From Acidobacteriota bacterium (GTDB lineage Bacteria; Acidobacteriota; Aminicenantia; Aminicenantales; Saccharicenantaceae), in assembly GCA_039683095.1 (NCBI GenBank), contig JBDKSB010000001.1:1-64000 (forward strand): 64,000 nucleotides of DNA, written 5' to 3'. Positions 25,116-35,685 of this stretch are shown in pieces. The notes beneath the pieces are model-generated. The model worked only from the letters and a program-made list of their open reading frames with translations, was not told the origin of the DNA and ran no database searches. The position numbers were made by a program, and so were the translations under genes. Position 1 is the first letter of the stretch. Each line of letters begins with the position of its first letter.

Positions 25116-26089
25116 CGATCCCCACGATCGGGGTGACCTCCGGCGATCCGGGCGGCATAGGCCCCGAGATCGTCGTCAAGGCCCTGTCCCGTGCCGGCGC
25201 CCTGCCGCCGGCCGCCTATATCCTCTACGCCGACCCCCGCGTGATCGAGTCCGAGGAAAAGCGCCTCGGGCTCCGGATCGACCGCCGCGACTGGCGCCCC
25301 GACGGTCCCGCGGAGCCGGGCGTGTTCCTGGCCGCAGTTCCCGGTCCTGACGGTCCCGCCGCTGTCGGCCGCGTGTCCGCGGAGAACGGCGAGGCTTCCT
25401 TCCGCGCCTTCGAAACGGCCGTCGAGGCCGCCCGCGCCGGCCGGCTGCGGGCCGTTGTCACCGCGCCCATCTCCAAGGCCGCCTGGGCCCTGGCCGGACA
25501 CCCCTTCCGGGGCCATACCGAGTACCTGGCCCGGCTCTATCCTGACGCCGTCATGACCTTCTGGTCGGAGCGGCTCAAGGTGGCCCTTTTCAGCCACCAC
25601 CGTCCCCTCCGGGAGGCCGTGGAGGCCGTCCGGGCCTGCGCCTTGGCCGAATTCCTCGGGACCCTTAATCGCGGCCTGGCCCGGGTCCCCGGCGGGCCTT
25701 ACCGCCTGCTCCTGGCCGGCTTGAACCCGCACGCCGGCGAGAACGGCGAGCTGGGCCGGGAGGAGATCGACGAGATCGGCCCCGCCCTGGAGAGGGCGGC
25801 GGCCGCGGGCATCCCCGTGACCGGGCCCTACCCGCCCGACATCGTGTTCCTGGAAGCGCTGGGGAAAAAGGACGCCGTGGCCGTGGCCCTCTATCACGAC
25901 CAGGGGCTCATCGCCTTCAAGATCATGGCCTTCGTCACGGGCGTCAACGCCACCCTCGGGCTGCCGTTCGCGCGCACCTCGCCGGACCACGGCACGGCCT
26001 TCGATATCGCCGGGAAAGGCGTCGCGGACGCCCGCAGCTTCGAAGAGGCGGTCCGCCTGGCCGCGGCCTTCAGCGCGACCGGTTCTTGA
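25112..26089 (+). CDS. pdxA: 4-hydroxythreonine-4-phosphate dehydrogenase
   Basis: The 325-residue enzyme oxidises 4-phosphohydroxy-L-threonine in the DXP-dependent route to pyridoxal phosphate. It shows TSGDPGGIGPEIV at the start, the metal-binding His in GHTEYLA, LNPHAGENG and YHDQGLIAFK, and the PDHGTAFDIAG block. Length is normal. The last 20 bp overlap tail-to-tail with smpB on the other strand. Confidence 0.95.
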   Translation: MTIPTIGVTSGDPGGIGPEIVVKALSRAGALPPAAYILYADPRVIESEEKRLGLRIDRRDWRPDGPAEPGVFLAAVPGPDGPAAVGRVSAENGEASFRAFETAVEAARAGRLRAVVTAPISKAAWALAGHPFRGHTEYLARLYPDAVMTFWSERLKVALFSHHRPLREAVEAVRACALAEFLGTLNRGLARVPGGPYRLLLAGLNPHAGENGELGREEIDEIGPALERAAAAGIPVTGPYPPDIVFLEALGKKDAVAVALYHDQGLIAFKIMAFVTGVNATLGLPFARTSPDHGTAFDIAGKGVADARSFEEAVRLAAAFSATGS

Positions 26090-26522
26090 GCGCGGCCCGG
26101 ATCTCCCGGTCCGTGTCCCTCTTCTTGATGGCTTCGCGCTTTTCGTGCTCGCGCTTGCCCCGGGCCAGGGCGAGTTCCAGCTTGATCCGGCCCTTGTCGC
26201 CGATATAGACCCGCGTCGGGACGAGGGTCAGGCCCCGTTCCTGGGTCTTGCCGGCCAGCCGCCTGATCTCGCGCCGGTGGAGAAGGAGCTTGCGGTCGCG
26301 GAGCGGCTCGTGGTTGAAGATGTTGGCCGCCTCGTAGGGGCTGATGTGGCACTTGACGAGGAAGACCTCGCCGCCGCGGACCTCGGCGTAGCTCTCCTTG
26401 AGGCTGACGCGGCCGGCCCGGACCGACTTGACCTCGCTCCCGACCAGGGCCAGGCCCGCCTCGAAGGTCTCCAGGACGATATAATCGTGCGAGACCGTCT
26501 TGTTGAGGGCGACGTTCTTCAT
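26070..26522 (-). CDS. smpB: SsrA-binding protein SmpB
   Basis: The 150-residue protein brings tmRNA to stalled ribosomes for trans-translation. It has the conserved NKTVSHDYIVLETFEAGLAL, GSEVKSVRAGRVSLKESY and KCHISPYEAANIFNHEPLRDRKLLLH segments and the basic C-terminal tail (KREHEKREAIKKRDTDREI) that enters the ribosome. Its start overlaps the stop of the CNNM gene by 4 bp (ATGA). The tmRNA gene itself is not in the window. Confidence 0.95.
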   Translation of the reverse strand: MKNVALNKTVSHDYIVLETFEAGLALVGSEVKSVRAGRVSLKESYAEVRGGEVFLVKCHISPYEAANIFNHEPLRDRKLLLHRREIRRLAGKTQERGLTLVPTRVYIGDKGRIKLELALARGKREHEKREAIKKRDTDREIRAALKNRSR

Positions 26523-27793
26523 GACCCGGCGGCTCCGGCCGGCTGGGCCGGCGCGATCTCGACGAGGGTGATGCGGCGCTTGCTCATCTTTTCGACGGTC
26601 AGGCGATAGCCGCCGAACACGAGGGAATCCTTCTCGCGGGGCAGGCGCCCGAACTCGTCCAGGAAGAAGCCGGCCAGGGTGGTGTACTCCGGTTTCTCGG
26701 GGATGCGGAGGGGCACGAGGGCGTTGACGTCCTTGACCGGCGCCGCTCCGGCCACGCGGACGCGGCCGCCGTCGAGGCGCGAATACCAAGCCTCGGCCTG
26801 GCCGTCGTGCTCGTCCTGGATGTCCCCGACGATCTCCTCGATGATGTCTTCCAGGGTCACCAGGCCGTCGACATTGCCGAACTCGTCGACGACCAGGGCC
26901 ATGTGCACGGCCTTCTCCTGCATCTGGAGGAGGACCTTCTCGAGCGAGGCAAGGTCCGGGACGAACATCGGGCTGCGCAGCACGTCCTTTACCGTAAACG
27001 CTTTATTGTCTATGAGATAACCGACAATGTCCTTGCTGTGGACGATGCCTTCGATGTTGTCGAGGCGGGTCCGATAGACGGGGTAGCGAGAATAGCCGGT
27101 CGAGCGGACGGCCGCCAGGACGGCTTCGCGGCCGGAGTCGATCTCGATGGCCTTGATCTCGGGCCGCGGGACCATGACCTCCTTGACCGGCCGCAGGCCC
27201 ATGTCGAGGGCGCCCGAGACGATCCGGCGGCGGAGCGAGGACAGGCCCCGGGCCCCGGCCCGGAGGGCGATGCGGGTTTCCTCTTCGTTGAGCAGGCGCC
27301 CGGGGGCGTCCTTGGACGACCGTGACGAGGGCATGATCAGGCCGGTCATCAGGGTGAACAGCTTGAGGAGGGGCGAGAGCAGGAACATGATGCCCCGCAG
27401 GGGGTAGGCGAAGGCCATGGCCAGCCGGACCGGGTTATGGGCGGCGAAGGTCTTTGGATTGATCTCGCCGAAGATGAGGAGCAGCAGGGTCGTGGCCGCG
27501 GTGGCGTATAGCACGGCCTGGTTCCCCTTCCCGGCCGGCAGGAGGCTGGCGATGACCGACGTCGCGAGGGACGCCGCCGCGGCGTTGACCAGCGTGTTCC
27601 CGAGCAGGATCGTGGTCAGGAGGTCGTTCGTCCGGCCCTTGATCTTGCGGGCCAGGGCGGCCCCCCTGGAGCCTTTCTTTTCCTGGTATTCGAGCGAATA
27701 AGGGTTGGCCGCTATGAAGGCCGTTTCGGAGGAAGAGAAAAAGGCGCTCAGGCCCAGGCACAGGAGAAAAAGGAGGATCCCCGTGAGGATCAT
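26519..27793 (-). CDS. CNNM/CorC-type transporter (CBS domains)
   Basis: The 424-residue inner-membrane protein has an N-terminal DUF21/CNNM domain with three to four helices (about 1-160; LSAFFSSSETAF is the family start), two CBS domains at about 205-330 (MVPRPEIKAIEID; VVDEFGNVDGLVTLEDIIEEIVGDI) and a C-terminal CorC_HlyC domain (about 345-415). Members are linked to magnesium or cobalt efflux, older notes call them hemolysin-like. It lies between carD (10 bp) and smpB, in one likely operon. Confidence 0.92.
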   Translation of the reverse strand: MILTGILLFLLCLGLSAFFSSSETAFIAANPYSLEYQEKKGSRGAALARKIKGRTNDLLTTILLGNTLVNAAAASLATSVIASLLPAGKGNQAVLYATAATTLLLLIFGEINPKTFAAHNPVRLAMAFAYPLRGIMFLLSPLLKLFTLMTGLIMPSSRSSKDAPGRLLNEEETRIALRAGARGLSSLRRRIVSGALDMGLRPVKEVMVPRPEIKAIEIDSGREAVLAAVRSTGYSRYPVYRTRLDNIEGIVHSKDIVGYLIDNKAFTVKDVLRSPMFVPDLASLEKVLLQMQEKAVHMALVVDEFGNVDGLVTLEDIIEEIVGDIQDEHDGQAEAWYSRLDGGRVRVAGAAPVKDVNALVPLRIPEKPEYTTLAGFFLDEFGRLPREKDSLVFGGYRLTVEKMSKRRITLVEIAPAQPAGAAGS

Positions 27794-27803
27794 AGGCGTC
27801 GGG

Positions 27804-28322
27804 TCAGGCGGCGGCGCGGTGCTTGGCGGTCTTGAACGAGCGGGACAGCGTGTCCAGGAGCTTCTCTTCGATCTTGGCCTTGGGGCCGTCGACGGCCTCG
27901 GAGATCTCGGAGACGATGAGTTCCCTGACCTTCTCCATCATCTTCTTTTCCCGGAAGGACAGCGGCTTCTGGGTGCTCAGGTAATAGAGGCTCTTGAGCA
28001 CGGTGGCCATGTCGAGGAGCGTCCCCGACCTCATCAGGTTGAGATGCTCCTTGTAGCGCCCTTTCCAGTCGGTCGTGACGTCGACCTCGCCGTTGCCCAG
28101 GAATTGGAGGACCTTCCGGATGGTGTCTTCCGCCACCGGGCGCCGGATGCCGAGCTCCAAAGCGGTCGAGCTTGGGACCGTGACCAGGGTGTTGTTGGAG
28201 ATGATCCTCAGGTTGAAGACCCGGAACCTCTCCCCGTTATAGGCCTCCTCGTGGATGGCTTCGACGACGCCAAGGCCCTGATTTGGATAAATGACCTTAT
28301 CGCCGATTTTCAATGATTTCAT
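27804..28322 (-). CDS. carD: CarD-family transcription regulator
   Basis: The 172-residue protein has a CarD/TRCF Tudor-like RNA-polymerase-interacting domain (about 1-60; KIGDKVIYPNQGLGVVEAI) and a C-terminal helical DNA-binding domain (about 70-160; the family's NLMRSGTLLDMATVLKSLYY block). CarD binds the polymerase beta subunit and stabilises open complexes at many promoters. The predicted transcription start is only one or two bases before ATG, so the mRNA may be leaderless. It leads the carD-CNNM-smpB operon. Confidence 0.93.
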   Translation of the reverse strand: MKSLKIGDKVIYPNQGLGVVEAIHEEAYNGERFRVFNLRIISNNTLVTVPSSTALELGIRRPVAEDTIRKVLQFLGNGEVDVTTDWKGRYKEHLNLMRSGTLLDMATVLKSLYYLSTQKPLSFREKKMMEKVRELIVSEISEAVDGPKAKIEEKLLDTLSRSFKTAKHRAAA

Positions 28323-28330
28323 TTCCTCAT

Positions 28331-28359
28331 ATTATACGCGCCTTCAGGGGGAAAATCAA
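28331..28359 (-). promoter_or_regulatory. Promoter of carD
   Basis: On the minus strand TTGATT (28359-28354), 17 bp and consensus TATAAT (28336-28331). Only 8 bp separate the -10 box from the start codon. Confidence 0.7.
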
Positions 28360-28380
28360 AGATTCCAGGGGACGCCGGCC

Positions 28381-28409
28381 TTGACAGGCAGGGGGGGTTC
28401 GGGTAACAT
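28381..28409 (+). promoter_or_regulatory. Promoter of rpmH-rnpA-yidD-yidC-jag
   Basis: Consensus TTGACA (28381-28386), 17 bp and TAACAT (28404-28409), 26 bp before rpmH. It diverges from the carD promoter. Confidence 0.75.
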
Positions 28410-28435
28410 ACCGTTTCCATTAAAGTTGGGTCACC

Positions 28436-28573
28436 ATGAAGAGAACGTTTCAGCCGAACAACAGAAGACGCAAGAAAACACACGGTTTCCGGGTCCGCAT
28501 GAAGACCAAGGCCGGCCAGGAAGTCATCAAGAGCAGAAGGCGCAAAGGCCGCAAGCGCATTTCTGTCGGATGA
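28436..28573 (+). CDS. rpmH: 50S ribosomal protein L34
   Basis: This 45-residue, very basic protein matches L34 end to end: [19 protein letters not shown], then a central RMKTKAG and GRKRISVG at the end. It is part of the large ribosomal subunit. No clear Shine-Dalgarno precedes the ATG. The stop overlaps the rnpA start (ATGA), the usual rpmH-rnpA arrangement. dnaA, often found upstream of rpmH, is absent; carD lies there instead. Confidence 0.97.
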   Translation: MKRTFQPNNRRRKKTHGFRVRMKTKAGQEVIKSRRRKGRKRISVG

Positions 28574-28926
28574 ACGAGCGCCTGACGCCTCTCGAGAGAA
28601 TCCGTAAAAAGGGCGATTTCGCGGGCATTTACAGGGAAGGAAGCCGCTTCAGGGGACGGTATTTCACCCTGGTCTTCCGGGGGAACGGGCTGGCCTATTC
28701 GCGCCTGGCGGTCGTCGCCAGCCGGAAGGTCGGTTCGGCCGTCGTCAGGAACAAGGTCAAGCGGCGGTTCCGGGACCTGTTCAGGCGGAATAAGGGCCTC
28801 CTCGGGACGCCCCTCGACCTGATCGTCGTCGCCCGGCCGGAGGCCGGGACGGCGGCCTGGCCCGACCTTAGGGATTCGTATCTCTCGTCGTTGACAACGA
28901 TTTTTCGAAAACGGATATCATCGTGA
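28570..28926 (+). CDS. rnpA: Ribonuclease P protein component
   Basis: The 118-residue protein is the protein subunit of RNase P, which matures tRNA 5' ends. It contains the [21 protein letters not shown]-terminus, and the RNR motif region ([20 protein letters not shown]) that binds RNase P RNA. It overlaps rpmH and yidD by 4 bp each. The RNA subunit gene is not in the window. Confidence 0.95.
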   Translation: MNERLTPLERIRKKGDFAGIYREGSRFRGRYFTLVFRGNGLAYSRLAVVASRKVGSAVVRNKVKRRFRDLFRRNKGLLGTPLDLIVVARPEAGTAAWPDLRDSYLSSLTTIFRKRISS

Positions 28927-29132
28927 AAGCCGTCGCCCTGGCCCTGATCCGCCTGTACCAGATCGCCCTCTCCCCGCTCGTCGGCAACCGTTGCCGCTTC
29001 CACCCGACATGCTCGGCCTACACTTATGAGGCGATCGCCAAGTACGGCTTCCTTCGGGGCTCCTGCCTGGGGGCCCGCAGGCTCCTGCGCTGCCATCCGT
29101 TCCACGCGGGCGGGATCGATCCCGTACCCTGA
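28923..29132 (+). CDS. yidD: Membrane protein insertion efficiency factor YidD
   Basis: The 69-residue protein has the family hallmarks [20 protein letters not shown] and [13 protein letters not shown], with an amphipathic N-terminal helix. It assists YidC-dependent membrane insertion. It uses a GTG start overlapping the rnpA stop and lies 12 bp before yidC. Confidence 0.95.
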   Translation: MKAVALALIRLYQIALSPLVGNRCRFHPTCSAYTYEAIAKYGFLRGSCLGARRLLRCHPFHAGGIDPVP

Positions 29133-29144
29133 GAGTGAGCCTAT

Positions 29145-30815
29145 ATGGAAAAGCGACTCATCCTGGCCATTGTCCTGTCCTTCCTGGTCCTGATGGGCTA
29201 CCAATATCTCTTCGTCAAACCCCAGCAGGCCCACCTTAAGCCGCCGGTCACCGCGGCCGCCCCGGCCCCCGAGGCGCCGCTGCCGGCAGCAGCGGCGCCA
29301 GCCCCGGCCCCGGCCGCGGCCAGGCCGGAAGCCGCTCCGGCCCTGCCGCCGCAGGATCTGGCCGCCGTGGCCGGCCAGTCCGAGAAGGACGTCGTCGTCG
29401 ATACGCCGCTCTACCGGGCGGTCTGGTCGAACAAGGGTGCCGTCCTCAAGAGCTGGACGCTCAAGAAATATAAAACTAGCCGGAAGAAGGACCAGAAGGA
29501 CCTGGAGATGGTCCCCGCCCTGGCCGCCGAGCTCGGCCGCTATCCCTTCTCCGTCGGCCTCGACGACGCCGCCCTGGCCGGCCAGATCAATGCCGCGCTC
29601 TTCGAGGCCTCCGCCCCCGGCCTAGACCTTGCAGAAGGGGCCAAGGGCGAGATCCGCTTCGTTTATTCGGACGGCGCCAGCGTCAAGGTCGAGAAGAACT
29701 TCGGCTTCGCCGGCGGCACCTATGCCATGACCACAGAGATCAAGGTCTGGAAGGCCGGCCAACCGGTCGCGGCCTGGTCCCTGTGGGGGCCCGGCATCGG
29801 CAACATGACCATCGAGGAAGCCAAGCAGAGCTATAGCGCCGTGCGCGGCTCGGCCGTCTATACGGGCGGCAAGGTCGTCCGGATGAACGAGCGCAAGTTC
29901 AAAGCCGGCCAGAACAGCTACGCCTCCGTCGACTGGGCGGCCTACGATGAGAACTATTTCACGGCCCTGTTCCTGTTGGCGCCGCAGCTGGGACAAGCGG
30001 CCTTCCAGCAGGAGCCCGGCCAGGCCGCGGCCGGTCCCGTGACCGCCTATTTCCTCTACGTCACCCAGCCGGCCGAGACCTTCATCGGGCCCAAGGAATC
30101 GCTGGCCCTCAAGGCCTTCGGCCACGGCGCGACGAAGGTCATCAACTACGGCACCTTCGGCTTCATCGCCGAGATCCTGCTCGTCGCCACCCGGTACTTC
30201 CACACGCTCATCCCGAACTGGGGCGTGTCCATCATCCTCCTGACCATCCTCCTGAAGATCCTGTTCTTCCCCCTGACCTACAGCTCGACGAAGTCCATGA
30301 CCAAGATGGCCGAGATCCAGCCGAAGGTCCGGACCCTGCAGGCCAAGTACAAGAAAGCCAAGACCGATATCGAGCAGCGCCAGGCGATGAACGAAGAGCT
30401 GATGAGGCTCTATAAGGATAACGGCATCAATCCGGCCGGCGGCTGCCTGCCTCTGCTCATCCAGCTGCCCGTCTTCTGGGGCGTGTTCCGGATGCTCGTC
30501 GCGGCCGTCGAGTTCCGGCATGCCCCCTTCGCCCTGTGGATCACCGACCTGTCGGTCAAGGATCCCACTTACATCACGCCTATCCTCATGGGCGTCACCC
30601 AGTTCATCTCCCAGAAGATGACGCCGTCGACAGCGCCGCCGTCGCAGGCCAAGATGATGCTCGCCATGCCGTTCGTAATGACCATATTTTTCATCAACTT
30701 CCAGAGCGGCCTGGTCCTCTACTGGCTGACCACGAACGTCCTCCAGATCGTCCAGCAGGCCATCATGAACGACATGATGAAGAAGGCCAAGCCCAAGACC
30801 GCCAAAGCGAGATGA
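29145..30815 (+). CDS. yidC: Membrane protein insertase YidC (Gram-negative type)
   Basis: The 556-residue inner-membrane protein inserts and folds membrane proteins with or without Sec. It starts with helix 1 (ILAIVLSFLVLMGYQYLF), then an Ala/Pro-rich linker (about 30-70), a large periplasmic beta-domain (about 75-320) and the conserved five-helix insertase core (about 340-540; ILLKILFFPLTYSSTKS, GGCLPLLIQLPVFWGVFRML). The large periplasmic domain is characteristic of diderm bacteria. It overlaps jag by 4 bp. Confidence 0.96.
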   Translation: MEKRLILAIVLSFLVLMGYQYLFVKPQQAHLKPPVTAAAPAPEAPLPAAAAPAPAPAAARPEAAPALPPQDLAAVAGQSEKDVVVDTPLYRAVWSNKGAVLKSWTLKKYKTSRKKDQKDLEMVPALAAELGRYPFSVGLDDAALAGQINAALFEASAPGLDLAEGAKGEIRFVYSDGASVKVEKNFGFAGGTYAMTTEIKVWKAGQPVAAWSLWGPGIGNMTIEEAKQSYSAVRGSAVYTGGKVVRMNERKFKAGQNSYASVDWAAYDENYFTALFLLAPQLGQAAFQQEPGQAAAGPVTAYFLYVTQPAETFIGPKESLALKAFGHGATKVINYGTFGFIAEILLVATRYFHTLIPNWGVSIILLTILLKILFFPLTYSSTKSMTKMAEIQPKVRTLQAKYKKAKTDIEQRQAMNEELMRLYKDNGINPAGGCLPLLIQLPVFWGVFRMLVAAVEFRHAPFALWITDLSVKDPTYITPILMGVTQFISQKMTPSTAPPSQAKMMLAMPFVMTIFFINFQSGLVLYWLTTNVLQIVQQAIMNDMMKKAKPKTAKAR

Positions 30816-31519
30816 CAATGGACAACGATACTAAGATCGAGACCGGCCAGCCGGACGAAGAGCCCCGGGAAGCCCCGGGCGCGGCCGCCGGCGCGCCGGC
30901 CAACGGACAGCCGGCCGACGAGCGGCCCGAGTACAAGGGCCGCAACCTCGAAGAGGCCATCAGCCTGGCCGAGCACCGGCTGAAGCTGCCGCGCGAGAGA
31001 TTCAACTACGAGATCGTCACGGAAAAGACGCGGCTCTTCGGCATGAAGAGCAAGGAGATCGTCATCCGGGCCTGGCCCAAGGACGAGGACGCCGAGAACG
31101 CCGCCGAGCGCTTCCTGGAGCAGCTGATGACCGTCTTCCCGCTGGAGCTGACCTTCCAGGTCAAGAAGCGCGCCGACATCCTATTCGTCATCTTCGACGG
31201 CCCGGACAAGGCTATCCTCCTGCGCAACGACGGCTCGCTGCTGCTGGCCGTCCAGCATGTCCTGAACAAGATCTCCCCGGTCAAGGTCCAGGTCGATTGC
31301 GAGTTCTACCGCAAGCGCAAAGAGAAAAAGCTCAAGGACTACGCCCAGCGGATCGCCCGGCAGGTGGCCGATTCGGGGCGCGAGGAGATCCTCGACCTGA
31401 TGAACCCGTACGAGCGGCGCATTGTCCACATCGTCGCCAACGAGACCCCCGGCGTAACGAGCGAGAGTCTCGGCGAAGGGTTCCTGAAGAAGGTCAAGAT
31501 CTTCAAAGTCCGCCGCTGA
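30812..31519 (+). CDS. jag: Jag/KhpB RNA-binding protein
   Basis: The 235-residue protein has an acidic, Ala/Pro-rich N-terminal stretch, a Jag-N domain (GRNLEEAISLAEHRLKLPRE; FGMKSKEIVIR), a KH domain and a C-terminal R3H domain (LMNPYERRIVHIVANE). It binds RNA and is linked to cell-envelope or cell-division control in Gram-positives. The yidC-jag-mnmE order is conserved. Start ATG 30812 overlaps the yidC stop; ATG 30818 is an alternative. Confidence 0.92.
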   Translation: MTMDNDTKIETGQPDEEPREAPGAAAGAPANGQPADERPEYKGRNLEEAISLAEHRLKLPRERFNYEIVTEKTRLFGMKSKEIVIRAWPKDEDAENAAERFLEQLMTVFPLELTFQVKKRADILFVIFDGPDKAILLRNDGSLLLAVQHVLNKISPVKVQVDCEFYRKRKEKKLKDYAQRIARQVADSGREEILDLMNPYERRIVHIVANETPGVTSESLGEGFLKKVKIFKVRR

Positions 31520-31522
31520 TTC

Positions 31523-31545
31523 GGCGGGCTGAAGCCGCCCTTTCC
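31523..31545 (+). terminator. Terminator after jag
   Basis: Hairpin GGCGG(G)C-TGAA-GCCGCC (31523-31539) followed by CTTTCCT, just after the jag stop. Confidence 0.65.
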
Positions 31546-31621
31546 TCGTTCATGGATCGTCATGTCCGGCCGCCGGGCGGCCTCGGGGGTCGCCTCCGCC
31601 TGCGGCAACGCTGCTGAAACC

Positions 31622-31650
31622 TTGTCAACGGCCGTCGTGTCACCTAGAAT
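31622..31650 (+). promoter_or_regulatory. Promoter of mnmE-mnmG-parAB-bactofilin
   Basis: TTGTCA (31622-31627), 17 bp, TAGAAT (31645-31650), 18 bp before mnmE. Confidence 0.65.
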
Positions 31651-31667
31651 GGGGAATTGGACAAGAG

Positions 31668-33043
31668 ATGCATATGCTCGAGGATACGATCATCGCCATC
31701 GCGACGCCGCCTGGCTTCGGCGGTCTGGGCATCGTCCGGATCAGCGGGAAGCAGGCCTTGGCCGTGGCCCGGCGGATCTTCGAACCGAAAGGAAGAGCCG
31801 GAAAGCTGTTCCCGGAAAGGACGCAGATCTTCGGCACCGTCCGGGACCCGGAGAACGGAGCGGCCTTCGACGAGGCCTTCCTGACCTATTTCAAGACGCC
31901 CCGGTCGTACACCCGCGAGGACGTGGCCGAGATCTCCTCCCATGGCAGCCCGGCCGTTCTTGACGCCATCCTGAGGATGGGGACGCAGGCCGGGGCCCGG
32001 CTGGCCCGGCCGGGGGAATTCACCCTGAGGGCTTATCTGAACGGCCGGCTGGACATCCTTCAGGCCCAGGCCGTTGACGATCTTGTACGTTCCGTGTCCC
32101 TGGCCCAGGCCCGCGTCTCGTCACGCCAGCTTGGCGGCAGCTTGTCCCGGAACGTCCTGCAGCTCCGGGGGCGCCTCATCGGGCTGCTCTCGCGGATCGA
32201 GGCCGGCCTCGAATTCCCCGAGGATGGGGTCCGAACCAGCGCCGCGGCCGTCCTGAAGACCATGGACCATCTCGCCGGCGAGGTCGGCCGGCTCGTCTCC
32301 AGCTACGAGGCCGGCCGGGCCCTGGCCGAGGGCGTCACCCTGGCCATTGTCGGCCGGACGAACGTCGGCAAGTCCACCCTGTTCAACGCCCTCCTCGAGG
32401 AGGACAGGGCCATCGTCACGCCGTTCCCCGGCACGACCCGGGATTACCTCCGGGAGCGGGTGGTCATCGACGGGGTCATTTTTCACCTGGTCGATATGGC
32501 CGGGCTCGGGCGTCCCGCCCATCCCATCGAGAGGACAGGCATGGCCAGGGGAAGGAAGATCGCCGGGCAGGCCGACGGCCGGCTGCTCGTTCTCGACGCT
32601 TCCAGCCCCGACAGCGGGGAAGACGCCAGGCTCATCCGGAAATACCGGGGGAAACGGTCGATCATCGTCTTGAACAAGTGCGACCTGCCCAGGAAGATCG
32701 GCGGGGCGAAGATCAGGAAAATGGCCGGCGCCAGCCCCGTCATCGAAGTCTCGGCCCTGAAAGGCCGGAATATCGCCCGTTTGCGCTCGCAGCTCAGATC
32801 CTTCTTCGTTCCCGGCGCGGGCAAGAACGAGGAGATCGTTCTCCACGCTGGACAGAGAGACATCCTTCGGGACATCCACGAGGCCCTTGGCCGGGCCCGG
32901 GCCATCCTGGCCAGGGGGCACGACGATGAGCTCGCCGCCGAAGAGATCCGGGCGGCCCTCGAGCGGGTCGGCCAGCTGACCGGAGAAGTCCGGTCGGAGG
33001 AGATCCTGAAGGAGATCTTCGGACGCTTCTGCGTCGGGAAATA

Positions 33044-33044
<1 letters not shown>
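31668..33044 (+). CDS. mnmE: tRNA modification GTPase MnmE
   Basis: The 458-residue protein works with MnmG to place the 5-carboxymethylaminomethyl group on U34 of certain tRNAs. It has the N-terminal tetrahydrofolate-binding domain, a helical domain, an inserted G domain ([26 protein letters not shown] where most have DTAG, NKCDLP) and the essential C-terminal FCVGK. An ATG at 31674 is a possible alternative start. It overlaps mnmG by one base. Confidence 0.95.
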
Positions 33045-34929
<1,885 letters not shown>

Positions 34930-34933
<4 letters not shown>

Positions 34934-35685
34934 ACAAGGTAATCGCCGTAGCCAACCAGAAGGGCGGGGTCGGCAAGACCACGACCTCCATCAATTTGTC
35001 CGCCTGCCTGGCTCTCAAAAGCCGCAGGACGCTTCTTATTGACCTGGATCCGCAGGGCATGTCGACGCTCGGCCTGGCCAAACCGAAGGAGAACGGCAAG
35101 GGGATCTACGAGGCCATGATGAATGGCCGCGATTTCATGGATTGCGTCCTGGGGACCGAGCTGGAGAACCTTTATCTTTGCCCTTGTTCGCCCGAGCTGG
35201 CCGGGATCGAGGCCGAGCTCTACGAGGCCGATCAAAGAGAAAAGCGCCTGGTCGAAGCGGTCGAAAAGGGGCGGCGATATTTCAACTACATCATCATCGA
35301 CTGTCCGCCCTCGCTCGGCTTCCTGACGATCAACGCCCTGTCCGCGGCTGACTCTTTGATCATCCCGGTCCAGACGGAATTTTTCTGCATGGAAGGGATC
35401 CCGGATCTCTTCCAGACCCTCGAGACAGTCCGGACCTATTTCAATCCCAGGCTGGCCGTCGAGGGCATTCTGCTGACCATGTACGACGAGCGGACGAACC
35501 TGTCCAAGCAAGTCGCCGACGAGATCCGCAAGTCCTTGAAGCATATCATGTTCGAATCCATCATCCCGCGCAGCATCCGTCTGGCCGAGGCCCCGAGCTT
35601 CGGCAAGCCCGTCGTTCTCTACGACGTCAAGTCCAAGGGCGCGGAAGCCTATATCAACCTGGCCGAGGAGATCATCCGCCGATGA
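34930..35685 (+). CDS. parA: Chromosome-partitioning ATPase ParA (Soj)
   Basis: The 251-residue protein has the deviant Walker A KGGVGKTT (residues 11-18), [15 protein letters not shown] and [14 protein letters not shown], and no N-terminal HTH, as in chromosomal Soj. With ParB and parS it segregates replication origins. The gene overlaps both neighbours by 4 bp. Length is typical. Confidence 0.96.

Noticed and set aside
28323-28435. Replication origin between carD and rpmH
   Set aside because: The gap is only 113 bp, holds two promoters and has no DnaA-box cluster.
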